A DNA stretch of 64,000 nucleotides from Domibacillus indicus (GTDB lineage: Bacteria; Bacillota; Bacilli; Bacillales; Domibacillaceae). The notes beneath the pieces are model-generated. The model did not search any database. It saw only the letters and a list, made by a program, of their open reading frames with translations, and was not told the origin of the DNA. Shown piece by piece: positions 52,859 to 61,708 of this stretch (position 1 is its first letter; every line of letters starts with the position of its first letter). The stretch lies in assembly GCF_023715895.1 (NCBI RefSeq), contig NZ_JAMBOO010000017.1, forward strand, positions 1 to 64,000, written 5' to 3'. Position numbers and translations under genes: made by a program.

Positions 52859-52959
52859 ATTTTCACCTCTGTATAGAATTAACTATATAGAAAGAATTGG
52901 ATAAATTCTATCAACAAACGATAACATTTTATGTTAAAAATTGTGTCAGTAATGTAGAG

Positions 52960-53112
52960 CCCTCGCTGCTACAGATGCTGTGCGGTGTGACCAGTATTGA
53001 GAATACGAGATTAAAAACAGTGACAGCTATATACAGTCCTAGCTATGGGTACTGAAGGAGGTCTCCAAGCTGATCGTCAAGAACAGCCAGCAGGCAAGTG
53101 GTATTTAATATA
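52960..53112 (+). pseudogene. ArdC C-terminal remnant
   Basis: MLCGVTSIENT, then in another frame NSDSYIQS, stop, LWVLKE and SKLIVKNSQQ. These align with MLCGVAGIENM and SYIQSWLRALKEDSKLIVQA of the intact ArdC. Confidence 0.75.
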
Positions 53113-53317
53113 GAACATTAGCATAAAACTGGACGGACTAATCGCAGACTGACCCAGTTTCAACCATGAACAAATCAGCAGAAAACATAAAAAGCGCTAT
53201 TCCCTTTATTAAAAGGGAGCAAAGCACCATTTATGTCAGTCCCGATCGCTTTCTTTGGCTTTGTTATGAAATCCATTCTTTTCAAATAATATTTAAATTG
53301 CTCAATTTACAGACTTT

Positions 53318-53405
53318 CCAAGCGGGAAAGCCCACTTCTTCAGAGGTGGGATGAGAGCGAGGTAGAACCGGGCATGTCTTTGATAGGTCAAAGGTTCGAT
53401 TAGGC
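53318..53405 (+). mobile_element. IS200/IS605-like right-end remnant
   Basis: GGGAAAGCCCACTTCTTCAG followed by AGGTGGGATGA makes the CCCACTTC/GAGGTGGG hairpin typical of the 3' end of tnpB-carrying IS605 elements. No transposase or TnpB gene remains. Confidence 0.4.
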
Positions 53406-53469
53406 GATTATTTATATAGGGTTAAAAGAAAAATAGAAGAATTTAAAATTTAAGAAGATGTTTTATTTT

Positions 53470-53937
53470 TCAGGTGGAAGCCGTCGTGGGAGGATGTAGA
53501 AGTGAAGACGTGGATCGTTCCGGGAGCTCCCTGGCATATGCGCATTCACTGCATTCAAACAGACCGGCCGCTGGATGCAGCAGAAGGCGGTTTTGCTTTG
53601 GGAATTGGGCAACAGGAAGACTTGTCTTTTTATAAGAGACCAGCATAGCCAGCATAGCGGAGCCATTTCGCATGCAGGTAAAAGCTTCATTAAATCGCTT
53701 CATGGTGGTGGCACAGCGGATCTTATTTATCCGAATGCCAATATGAATATAATTCATAACTGGACAGTAATCCCGACCATTAAAACGAGCATCGAACCAG
53801 GAGTTACTTGGCTTGCAAGTGCTGTGTATGGATCGCCTCACAATCAGGATGAACCAGACGAACCGAAAATTGATATTCAAGGAAACAAGATTAGAATTCA
53901 AATGACTGAATCACATGAAGTGGTACTGTTTGTTTAA
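53470..53937 (+). pseudogene. DUF2264 protein, C-terminal remnant with frameshift
   Basis: Two frames: KPSWEDVEVKTWIVPGAPWH, MRIHCIQTDRPLDAAEGGFA, then in the other frame SGAISHAGKSFIKSLHGGG and PTIKTSIEPGVTWLASAVYG to the stop. The order of blocks fits the end of DUF2264 (glycoside-hydrolase-like) proteins. A 9-bp tandem duplication CCAGCATAG at 53641 marks the break. Confidence 0.7.
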
Positions 53938-53997
53938 TTATTTTTTATATCAGAATAAGGAAAAGCTGGTTTCCGAAATGGATCCAGCTTTTCCTTG

Positions 53998-54421
53998 TTA
54001 GCAGGCATCTAGATCTTCTATCAATGATGAATCACTCGGAAAAAGAAGAGAAGCCTGGGAAAAAGGCGAAAAAGAATCCAAATTCTTTGAAGACTCAGCA
54101 ACTTGTGCATTTGGGATCAATGTCCCTAAAGCGTTAGGCGATTTCTTAGTTCTTGAAGGGCTTTATGCAACAGAAGGTTGTGCGATTGCCATTTCAGATG
54201 AGGAATTATTGAAGGTGCAAAAACAAGTAGCTTCCTTAGAAGGAAACTTTGTCTGCCCAGAAGGAGCAGCAACCTTTGCGGCAGCGAGAATCCTGCGTGA
54301 ACAAGGATGGATCCAGGCGGATGAGCATGTTGTATGTCTTAACACGGGCTCAGGCCTCAAATATCCGGAAACAGTTAAAATCGAAGGTGTAGAAATACTT
54401 CAGCCGGGACAGGAAATATAA
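53998..54421 (+). pseudogene. threonine synthase, C-terminal fragment
   Basis: One open frame without a start: FFEDSATCAFGINVPKALGD, FLVLEGLYATEGCAIAISDE, CPEGAATFAAARILREQGW and NTGSGLKYPETVKIEGVE. This is the last third of a PLP-dependent threonine synthase; the PLP-lysine region is absent. Confidence 0.85.
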
Positions 54422-54539
54422 CCCCTGAAGGATGATAATGAGAAAAAGAATCTACCTTGTCATCATCAAATGCAAGGGGGCCATGCCACATTATATGAAT
54501 CCTGTTCTTTATAGTATTTATCAACTGCCAATGAAAACA

Positions 54540-54831
54540 CAGTGGTAGAGGAATGTTTAAAATGTGTCTAAGCGTGCGAAGAATGTACAACGACTTTCCT
54601 GCAGAGACAGACGTTCAAGTAAAAAACGGCGTCCAAACACTGCAGGAATGCGCTCAAGTTTGCTGGCAGGCCGTCTCATTTTTGGTCCACTGTAGCTAGT
54701 TCGTTCAACAAAACTGCAAACTTGGCGCCGCCATTTGCGAAACTTGCGTAGAAGAGTTCAGCGATACTTGTTGCCGTGAATGTGCACAAGAGGTTGACTT
54801 AAAAGGAATGTATGTTTTACTTGCTAAGTAA
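54540..54831 (+). pseudogene. four-helix copper-binding (DUF326/YhjQ-like) remnant
   Basis: Cysteine-rich pieces in different frames: VEECLKCV, stop, ACEECTTTFLQRQ, then TLQECAQVCWQAVSFLVHCS and AAICETCVEEFSDTCCRECA. The regular CxxC spacing is that of DUF326/Csp copper storage proteins. Stops and a frameshift break it. Confidence 0.75.
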
Positions 54832-54904
54832 CAAACGAAAAAAGCGGCCCTTCATCTTCCGCATACTGTGAAGCAATTTGAAGGAGTCTTCTGGCCTGTA
54901 ATGC

Positions 54905-55000
54905 GATCAAAAAGTTGGTAATCACAAGTATACCTACACAAAAGTATACATTGTCACAAGTGTACTTTTGTATATGTACACTTGTGTGAATATAAAATAC
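54905..55000. repeat. AGTGTACTT hairpin repeat, unit 3
   Basis: GATCAAAAAGTTGGTAATCA followed by AAGTATAC, AAAGTATAC and an 11-bp hairpin CACAAGTGTAC / GTACACTTGTG. Clearly related to units 1 and 2, 4 kb away. Confidence 0.7.
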
Positions 55001-55077
55001 TCACATGATAATAAAATAAAATTTTTATCATTCCTAGCAAGGATATCCTCTTCTTTAGCCCGCTAAGTAACCGGTAG

Positions 55078-55122
55078 GTGAACTTCTCCATCAAAACCTT
55101 TGATTTAGGTGGAGAGGTTCAC
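55078..55122. repeat. long hairpin, possible IS200/IS605 end
   Basis: GTGAACTTCTCCA / TGGAGAGGTTCAC (13 bp, one wobble) with an inner small hairpin (ATCAAAACCTTTGAT). Imperfect hairpins like this occur at IS200/IS605 ends; unproven. Confidence 0.4.
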
Positions 55123-55139
55123 GAAAGGAGAACTCTTTG

Positions 55140-55422
55140 CTCGGTCTGGCGTTGAGGAGTTTGTGCTTACATTGAGGAGTCAGTAGCAGATGGTGAAGCG
55201 TTAGCTAATCAGTTACGCAGCTATCTAGAGACACAGCCGCTCATTACTACTAAGGGAGTTCTTTCTGTTACGTTAAGCTTAGGGATGGCTGAAGCAACGA
55301 AAGAAGACGAAGAGACACTATACGGGATTCTCAATAAAGCAGATAAAGCTTTATATTCGGCAAAGCAAGAAGGCCGAAATCGGGTACGTGTCTATACAGA
55401 GATTAAAGAAATACGTAACTGA
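55140..55422 (+). pseudogene. GGDEF-domain (diguanylate cyclase) remnant
   Basis: RSGVEEFVLTLRSQ, stop, then ADGEALANQLRSYLETQPLI, SVTLSLGMAEATKEDEE and LNKADKALYSAKQEGRNRVR to the stop. These are the blocks of a GGDEF domain from the active-site loop to the end; the loop is RSGVEEF instead of GGDEF/GGEEF and the N-terminal half is missing. Confidence 0.8.
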
Positions 55423-55789
55423 AAATGAGGAGTCTTGCTGACTTTTCTGCTCGGAAAGTCTGTAAAAAAAGCGCGTTCTATTATTGAGGTTGGACGGGTA
55501 TATAATCCAACAATAAAATCATATAGCACCTAATAAGAAGTTCCAAGAGTACATTACTATGATTGAAAAATATTTGTTTATAACAGTAAATGGTATCGTT
55601 GTTTGTGTTCTGTTCTTAATAAATCGTGTTTCGTCAAATCTAGATAAAAATATACAAATGGACAATTTATTAAAACCTTTCGAATGATTCGCAAGGTCTT
55701 TTTGCAATACAAAAATAGTCTTTGAACGTTCTTTTATAAAAAATCATATAAATGGAAGGAAGTGAGAAGAAGAGCATGAGGTGGCTGCC
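55423..55789. other. leader region of the exopolysaccharide operon
   Basis: A possible 42-aa peptide with one hydrophobic helix (55559-55687, MIEKYLFITVNGIVVCVLFL) lacks a good ribosome site. A terminator-like hairpin ACCTT-CGAA / TTCG-AAGGT with T5 lies at about 55676-55705, followed by 85 bp to the first eps gene; it could act as an attenuator. Confidence 0.4.
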
Positions 55790-56389
55790 ATGAAAAGGTG
55801 TATTGACGTAGTTCTGTCTTTTTGTATGATTATAGCCCTGTTGCCCGTTTTTGCTTGCACAGGGTTAGCGGTATACAAGTTTTTAGGGAACCCCGTGTTT
55901 TATAAACAGCAGCGTGCAGGCAGGAATGGAATTCCATTTAATGTATTCAAATTTCGTACGATGACGGATGAGAGGGATGCATTAGGCGAACTGCTGCCTG
56001 ATGCATCACGTCTGGGGAAGTTGGGTATTTTTTTGCGCCGCTACAGTTTAGATGAGCTTCCACAGCTTTGGAATGTATTGAGGGGAGATATGAGTCTGGT
56101 GGGACCGAGGCCGCTTTTTGTCCATTATGTGCCGCTGTATAACGCTCAGCAGGCACGCCGCCTTGAAGTAAAACCGGGGCTTACAGGCTGGTCGCAGGTA
56201 AATGGGAGAAATGCGATCAGTTGGGAAGAAAAATTCCGGCTGGATGTGTGGTATGTAGAAAAGTGTTCGCTCTGGCTTGACTTATATATTCTTTTGCTTA
56301 CCGTCTGGCGTGTGTTGCGTCCAGTAGGCATTAATCAGCCCGAGCAGGCAACGGTTGAGCCATTCAAAGGAAGTGACTCGGATACATGA
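55790..56389 (+). CDS. epsL: undecaprenyl-phosphate sugar phosphotransferase (EpsL-like)
   Basis: 199 residues from the ATG at 55790 (GAGGTG site). One N-terminal membrane helix (VLSFCMIIALLPVFACTGLA), then the bacterial sugar transferase domain: PVFYKQQRAGRNGIPFNVFK, FLRRYSLDELPQLWNVLRGD, MSLVGPRPLF and KPGLTGWSQVNGR. It transfers the first sugar-1-phosphate to the lipid carrier and so primes repeat-unit synthesis. Length matches B. subtilis EpsL (~202). First gene of the cluster. Confidence 0.9.
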   Translation: MKRCIDVVLSFCMIIALLPVFACTGLAVYKFLGNPVFYKQQRAGRNGIPFNVFKFRTMTDERDALGELLPDASRLGKLGIFLRRYSLDELPQLWNVLRGDMSLVGPRPLFVHYVPLYNAQQARRLEVKPGLTGWSQVNGRNAISWEEKFRLDVWYVEKCSLWLDLYILLLTVWRVLRPVGINQPEQATVEPFKGSDSDT

Positions 56390-56510
56390 ACCAATCCTGA
56401 CCAGAGTTAGATTGTATCTGCTTTCTGGAAAAAGTAGGGCATGGAAAGAAGGTAGGCTGCATACATTGTACAGCAACATAAAGAAGCCTACTAGAGAAAG
56501 GAAGACGGAA

Positions 56511-57140
56511 ATGGCAGAAGAACATCTTGATTTTCCTCAATTTTTCCGCATTGTATTGAAACGCTTTTGGATTATTTTATTGATCACGGTGGCAGCAGTG
56601 CTAACGAGTGCTTTTGTTTCCTATTACGTGCTTACACCTGTGTACCAAGCAAAAGTCAATATGCTCGTCAGTATACAGCCTGATGCAAAACAGACAACTG
56701 CTTTGTCACCTATCGATGAATCACTCAAGCTCGTGACGACCTATGAAGATATTGTTCAAAGTCCTTATATTCTACAGAGTGCTCAGCGTGCTTTAAATAC
56801 AGAAGGCCATAACATTGAAATTGACAAGAAGGACATTTCTGTTGAACACACAGAAGAATCTCAAGTATTTGCGCTCCTTGTAGAAAACGAGGATCAGGCG
56901 GAAGCTGTGGTCGTGGCCAATGCTATCGCGGAAGCATTCGATGAGAATGTCAGCTCTATTATGAATACAAAAACAAAAAATGTGCGTGTTATGAACACGG
57001 CTGCAGTTGACCCGGATCCGGTTTCGCCAAAGCCATTATTAATTATGGGGTGTACCTTTGTACTTTCCTTTATTTTGTCAATCTGGGCAGCTCTTTTGGT
57101 TCATAACCTTAAGAAGCCGCGAAAACTGTCTCGCGTTTAA
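56511..57140 (+). CDS. Wzz/YveK-like polysaccharide chain-length protein
   Basis: 209 residues from the ATG at 56511 (AAAGGAAG site); an in-frame upstream start would overlap the previous gene. Two membrane helices flank an extracytoplasmic domain (ILLITVAAVLTSAFVSYYVL at the start; LLIMGCTFVLSFILSIWAAL at the end), with the Pro-rich VDPDPVSPKPL motif before TM2. It is the membrane half of the Gram-positive Wzc system and normally partners a tyrosine kinase (EpsB-like); no kinase gene follows here. Confidence 0.88.
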   Translation: MAEEHLDFPQFFRIVLKRFWIILLITVAAVLTSAFVSYYVLTPVYQAKVNMLVSIQPDAKQTTALSPIDESLKLVTTYEDIVQSPYILQSAQRALNTEGHNIEIDKKDISVEHTEESQVFALLVENEDQAEAVVVANAIAEAFDENVSSIMNTKTKNVRVMNTAAVDPDPVSPKPLLIMGCTFVLSFILSIWAALLVHNLKKPRKLSRV

Positions 57141-57164
57141 GGCGTGAAGGGGATATAAATCCAA

Positions 57165-58616
57165 ATGCAGCTTTTAAAAGGAACGTCGGCTCTTTTTTTC
57201 GCTATGGCTTTGTCTGCTCCTGTATCAGCTGTAACAGGCATTTGGATTCGGAATATTCTAGGGCCGGAACAATACGGGATTTGGCTCGTGTTTTCGATGA
57301 TTTTTATGTATGGCTACTATATGCACCTTGGTATTTTGGATGGATTCAGCCGGGATATACCGCGCCTTCTGGGTGAAAAAAAGTCTCTTCAAGCGCATCA
57401 GCTGCGCCATGTTGTATTCACTTGGATGACAGGCTCCGGTATGATTGCTATCGCATTCATGCTCTTGATCTTATGGCTCCCTTTCACTTCTCTTGAAAAG
57501 ATACTGGGTATCATGGCGTTTGCGCTTATTCCTGTTCAAAATATTGCTTTGTTTCATAACCAACTGCATCTTACAACCCAGAAGTTCAATCATGTAGCAG
57601 TGATCCAGCTGATCATCGGCTCGCTTCAATATGTATTAATGGCACTTCTTGCCCTTCTATTGGGTATATACGGCTTGTTTTTAGGTGTACTTATAGGAAA
57701 TGCCTTGGCGATTATGTACAGCTCGAAGCATCTCCCGTATAAGCTAAGGCTTTTATGGGATGGAAACGTACTGAAAAAAATGCTTCCATATGGCCTGCCG
57801 ATTATGCTGATTGGCCTTTTAACCAGCTTGCTGACTACATTGGACCGGCTGCTCGTTTATTCTTTTTTTGGTGCAGCCGCAGCAGGGCACTACGGCATTA
57901 TTGCTTTTGTTTATCAAGGTATTATGGTACTGCCGGGTGTTTTTCATCAAATTATGTATCCGAAAATCAATTATATGTATGGGAAAACAAAAAAGAAAAG
58001 GCACCTTAAACACATTATCCTCCGCCCCGTTTACTACATGGCGTTTGTCAGTCCGTTTTTTTTAGGTACATTGCTATTTGTATTCCCGCCTTTTGCAGCT
58101 GTGCTGATGCCCGAATATAAAGAAGGAATTGATTTATCAAAAGGAATTATTGCAGGTTTATTTTTCTGGCTTTGGGCTCCTCTTTTTGCTCAATACTTGA
58201 TCGGCGTCGACAGGCAGTGGACCTACGTGAAAATACTAATTGGAGCAGTCCTGATTAATGCGGGAACCACTATTTTGTTGACTATGAATGGTTTTGATAT
58301 GGAAGGAGCTGCTGCAGGCCTTATTGTGTCACTTATATGCTGTTCTTTCCTAGTGATGCGCGCTGTATTAAAGGACATGGGGGAAACCCTGTTTTATTTC
58401 TTAAAATGCGCTGCAGCCATGATCCATCCCTTTATCCTGATGGTTTTACTCGTATGGTGTGTGCAGCTCCTGCCGGCTCATTTTCTGGTGCAGTCCATCC
58501 TGTTTTGTGCTGGATATAGCTTTATATTAATCGTCTATTCTTATTTTGTGCCACCATTTAAAAAAGCAAGACGACTGCTTATCTCTCGTCTGGGAAAACA
58601 AAAAAAGAGCAGGTGA
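57165..58616 (+). CDS. polysaccharide flippase (Wzx/MOP superfamily)
   Basis: 483 residues, about 12-14 membrane helices. N-terminal GTSALFFAMALSAPVSAVTG and IWIRNILGPEQYGIWLVFSM are typical of O-antigen/eps translocases. Ribosome site AAGGGGAT. It would move the lipid-linked repeat unit across the membrane. It overlaps or abuts the next gene. Confidence 0.88.
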   Translation: MQLLKGTSALFFAMALSAPVSAVTGIWIRNILGPEQYGIWLVFSMIFMYGYYMHLGILDGFSRDIPRLLGEKKSLQAHQLRHVVFTWMTGSGMIAIAFMLLILWLPFTSLEKILGIMAFALIPVQNIALFHNQLHLTTQKFNHVAVIQLIIGSLQYVLMALLALLLGIYGLFLGVLIGNALAIMYSSKHLPYKLRLLWDGNVLKKMLPYGLPIMLIGLLTSLLTTLDRLLVYSFFGAAAAGHYGIIAFVYQGIMVLPGVFHQIMYPKINYMYGKTKKKRHLKHIILRPVYYMAFVSPFFLGTLLFVFPPFAAVLMPEYKEGIDLSKGIIAGLFFWLWAPLFAQYLIGVDRQWTYVKILIGAVLINAGTTILLTMNGFDMEGAAAGLIVSLICCSFLVMRAVLKDMGETLFYFLKCAAAMIHPFILMVLLVWCVQLLPAHFLVQSILFCAGYSFILIVYSYFVPPFKKARRLLISRLGKQKKSR

Positions 58617-58621
58617 GCAAG

Positions 58622-59902
58622 ATGATAGAGTCAATCACGCAAAAAAGCGTGTGGGTTTTGGTCTCACTGGCAGCCGCCATGACGATCGGTGCTCTTGTTT
58701 CACTGCATAATGTAACTTTAAGTGTGTACGCAGGTATTGTCCTGATGTTTTACGCATTCGCTTTTTTGCTTTCCACTTTTTTTCGTCAGCCCAAACTGGT
58801 CATGCAGATCGTTTTATTTGGGCTGACAGTCCGGCTTTTTGCCATGATCATTTTAAAAATATATTCCTTTTCGACAGGGCTGGACGGTTTTTTTCCAGGA
58901 GATATCGATGCGTATGGGTATCATGGAGACGCACTGGCCGCGATCCAGTCGCATTCCTGGCTTCAGGCGCTTGAAGGCAACCTTTCGTACACCGTTTTTG
59001 TCGCGTTTTTGTACAGCATCTTTGGCCCGGATATGAACATCCCACAGCTGGTCAATGCAGGTGCCTCTATTTTACTGATCCCTCTTTTGTACGAACTGGG
59101 AAACCGGGTAGGCGGAAGGCGGGCGGGAGTTGCAGCCGCTGTATTGTGGAGCCTTTTTCCAAGCGCTATGTTTTGGTCAGTTTCTTTATTAAAAGATGGA
59201 TTTATTGTATTAGGCATGATTTTGGCTGCGTTTTTTATTCTTGGGCTAAACAGGCGAAACATTCAGGTGCATGAGGCAGTATTAGGCTTATCTGGGGTTA
59301 TCATAATTGGTTTTCTTCGGCCGCAGTTTTTATTGGCGATTGCCCTTCCCATCGTTTTTATCGTTATTCGGCAATTTGCCCGGGGGAAACACCATTTTCT
59401 TCGAAATACAGTGATTCTCGCGCTGTGCATAGGAGTTGCCGCAGCGACAACAGCCGGGGATATTATTTCGGAAGCCCTGACAGACTCCACATCGGCAGAG
59501 GAAGTAGAGAGAACGGATGAAATTGCACTTGAAGGCGGATCCGGTATTCCGCTCGTGACGATGTTTCCTCCAGAAGTACGGTGGATCGTGCAGCTTCCGT
59601 TTTCTATTCTTGCGCCATTTCCATGGCAATGGTTTTCCGTCAGCGAGGGATTATATATACTCTCAGGAGCAGAGATGATTGTCTGGTATGTTCTTTGTTT
59701 TTCAATTTGGCGCAGCCGGAGAGAACTGCTGGCGGGAAGCGACACGAAAATCCTGCTGCTGTATGCTTTTGCTATTTTCCTGGCGGTATCGTTCAGCCTG
59801 CCGAATATCGGTTCCATCTATCGCTACCGGCTTGCAGCACTGGCTGTACTCCTGCCTCTCGTACTTCGTAAGCCGTTTCGAAAAGGGGAGGGAGCTGGAT
59901 AA
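58622..59902 (+). CDS. multi-spanning membrane glycosyltransferase/polymerase-like protein
   Basis: 426 residues from ATG 58622 (AGGTGA at 6 nt); the upstream GTG at 58613 is possible. About 10-11 membrane helices. The segment GDALAAIQSHSW ... RVGGRRAGVAAAVLWSLFPS and FWSVSLLKDGFIVLGMIL is like GT39-type glycosyltransferases and Wzy polymerases. In this cluster without another Wzy candidate it is the probable polymerase; that is an inference. Confidence 0.75.
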   Translation: MIESITQKSVWVLVSLAAAMTIGALVSLHNVTLSVYAGIVLMFYAFAFLLSTFFRQPKLVMQIVLFGLTVRLFAMIILKIYSFSTGLDGFFPGDIDAYGYHGDALAAIQSHSWLQALEGNLSYTVFVAFLYSIFGPDMNIPQLVNAGASILLIPLLYELGNRVGGRRAGVAAAVLWSLFPSAMFWSVSLLKDGFIVLGMILAAFFILGLNRRNIQVHEAVLGLSGVIIIGFLRPQFLLAIALPIVFIVIRQFARGKHHFLRNTVILALCIGVAAATTAGDIISEALTDSTSAEEVERTDEIALEGGSGIPLVTMFPPEVRWIVQLPFSILAPFPWQWFSVSEGLYILSGAEMIVWYVLCFSIWRSRRELLAGSDTKILLLYAFAIFLAVSFSLPNIGSIYRYRLAALAVLLPLVLRKPFRKGEGAG

Positions 59903-59905
59903 CTG

Positions 59906-61036
59906 GTGTCAAAAAGTGTTTTATTTATCACGACGATCAGCAGAACCGTGCAGGCTTTTTTGATTCCGCATATTTGTTATTTTCTTGAACAGGGTTATCG
60001 CGTCGGTATAGCGACAAACACGGAAGATGAACCGTTAGATCACTTAACTGAAATGGGTGTAACAGTTCATTACGTCCCGTTTAACCGAAAGGTACTGTGC
60101 AGGAAAAATTGGAGAGCGTTTAAGAGAATCAAAAAAGTAAGCAAGGATTACGATATTCTTCATCTGCATACACCAGTCGCGTCTTTTCTTGCACGCATGG
60201 CGGCTTCACGGCAGCACCGCATTCTTTATATGGTGCATGGCTTTCATTTTCATGAAGGAGGCCGGAGTTGGACCAATTGGATATATATACTCGCTGAAAG
60301 AGCAGCCGGCTGGCGCCCACAAACCGTTGTGGTTACGAATCGGGATGATTTGAAAGCGGCGAGAAGGCTTCTGCCGAACAATAAGATTCACTATGTTCAT
60401 GGAGTCGGTGTAGACACAGAACAATTTAAAAAGCGTGTGCCATCAAAAGAAGAGACACGAAAACAAAAAGTAGCTCTTGGTATTGCCAAACATGTGCGTG
60501 TACTTACCCATATTGCGGAATTAAATGAGAATAAGCGACAGTTCGATGTAATCGATGCCTGTGCTCTTATGAGAAAAGAGAGAGATGATTTCATGGTGCT
60601 GCTCGTTGGGTCGGGTGAAAGGGAAGAAATGATTCGGCAATATATTCGGAGCCGACAGCTTGACGATCATATTAAATGTCTTGGATTCCGCTCTGATATC
60701 CCAGATCTTCTTGCTATCACTGATATTGGCCTGTTGGTATCTATAAGGGAAGGACTTCCACGCTCGATCATGGAAATGATGGCATCTCAAATTCCTGTTG
60801 TCGCAACCGATATACGAGGCAACCGTGATCTTGTTGAAAACGAGGAAACCGGTTTTTTAGTACCAGTTCAAACGCCGGAAGCTATTGCCGAGAAGTGTCT
60901 GTTTCTGTTGGAAAATAAGCAGCTTGCCCGGCAGCTCGGTGTAAAGGGCCGTGAAAAAATAGAAGCATATTTTTCGCTTCCGGCTGTTCTTAAAGAAATG
61001 GAGGCCATTTACAAAGAATTGAACAATGAGAGGTGA
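59906..61036 (+). CDS. epsD: glycosyltransferase family 4 (EpsD-like)
   Basis: 376 residues with GTG start (GGGAGGGAG upstream). N-terminal GT4_4 domain (LEQGYRVGIATNTEDEPLDH, HTPVASFLARMAA, HGFHFHEGG) and C-terminal GT1 domain with ETGFLVPVQTPEAIAEK and the acidic pair in VSIREGLPRSIMEMMAS. Length fits B. subtilis EpsD (~381). It adds one sugar of the repeat unit, cytoplasmic side. Confidence 0.88.
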   Translation: MSKSVLFITTISRTVQAFLIPHICYFLEQGYRVGIATNTEDEPLDHLTEMGVTVHYVPFNRKVLCRKNWRAFKRIKKVSKDYDILHLHTPVASFLARMAASRQHRILYMVHGFHFHEGGRSWTNWIYILAERAAGWRPQTVVVTNRDDLKAARRLLPNNKIHYVHGVGVDTEQFKKRVPSKEETRKQKVALGIAKHVRVLTHIAELNENKRQFDVIDACALMRKERDDFMVLLVGSGEREEMIRQYIRSRQLDDHIKCLGFRSDIPDLLAITDIGLLVSIREGLPRSIMEMMASQIPVVATDIRGNRDLVENEETGFLVPVQTPEAIAEKCLFLLENKQLARQLGVKGREKIEAYFSLPAVLKEMEAIYKELNNER

Positions 61037-61041
61037 TGGAT

Positions 61042-61698
61042 GTGAAGAAAATCATCATCATTGGTTCAGGAGGGCATGCAAGCGTCATTATTGACGCAGT
61101 TGAGAAAGAAAAAAAATACTCGATCTATGGCATTATTGATCCCGTCCGTCCTGTCAATACGATCATTTATGGTTACCGGGTGATTGGAACAGAGTCTGTT
61201 TTGCCGACGATCATGAAAGATGTGCATGGAGGAATTCTTGCAATTGGAGACAACTGGAATCGAAAAAAAACGGCCGAAGCAATCCGTACGCTTGTACCCG
61301 GCTTTACGTTTGTGTCGGTCGTGCATCCAAAAGCCTGTATCAGCAGCAATGTAAAAATAGGAGACGGTACAATTGTCATGGCCGGGACGGTTGTAAACCG
61401 CAACGCGATCATTGGAGAGCATTGCATTTTAAATACAAACTCGTCGGTTGATCATGACTGCATCCTTGGTGACTTTGTCAGTATTGCACCAGGCGTCGTC
61501 CTCGGCGGTAATGTAAAGGTAGGAAATAGTACGGCCGTGTCACTCGGGGCTAGGGTTATTCATTCTGTCAGTGTCGGTGAGCATACGGTCATTGGGGCAG
61601 GCTCTACGGTTGTGCATTCAATTGATTCATACTGTGTCGCTTATGGAACCCCTGCCAAAAAGGTCAGATCGAGAAAACCGGAAGATGGCTATTTGTAG
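61042..61698 (+). CDS. epsM: sugar O/N-acetyltransferase (NeuD/EpsM-like)
   Basis: 218 residues from the GTG at 61042 (GAGAGGTG at ~7 nt); GTG 61033 and ATG 61036 overlapping the previous stop are alternatives. N-terminal Rossmann-like KKIIIIGSGGHASVIIDAVE and C-terminal left-handed beta-helix hexapeptides (IGDGTIVMAGTVVNRNAIIG, GVVLGGNVKVGNS, TVIGAGSTVV) with the catalytic-type His in NSSVDHDCILGD. Together with the aminotransferase downstream it would make an acetamido-sugar, as EpsM/EpsN make bacillosamine-type sugars. Confidence 0.9.
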   Translation: MKKIIIIGSGGHASVIIDAVEKEKKYSIYGIIDPVRPVNTIIYGYRVIGTESVLPTIMKDVHGGILAIGDNWNRKKTAEAIRTLVPGFTFVSVVHPKACISSNVKIGDGTIVMAGTVVNRNAIIGEHCILNTNSSVDHDCILGDFVSIAPGVVLGGNVKVGNSTAVSLGARVIHSVSVGEHTVIGAGSTVVHSIDSYCVAYGTPAKKVRSRKPEDGYL

Positions 61699-61708
61699 GG
61701 AGGACTAA

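Noticed and set aside
55519-55707. 62-aa minus-strand frame upstream of the eps operon
   Set aside because: Antisense to the leader; no ribosome site.
59263-59817. 184-aa minus-strand frame in the membrane glycosyltransferase gene
   Set aside because: Long because of codon bias in the high-GC coding strand; no ribosome site and no family.
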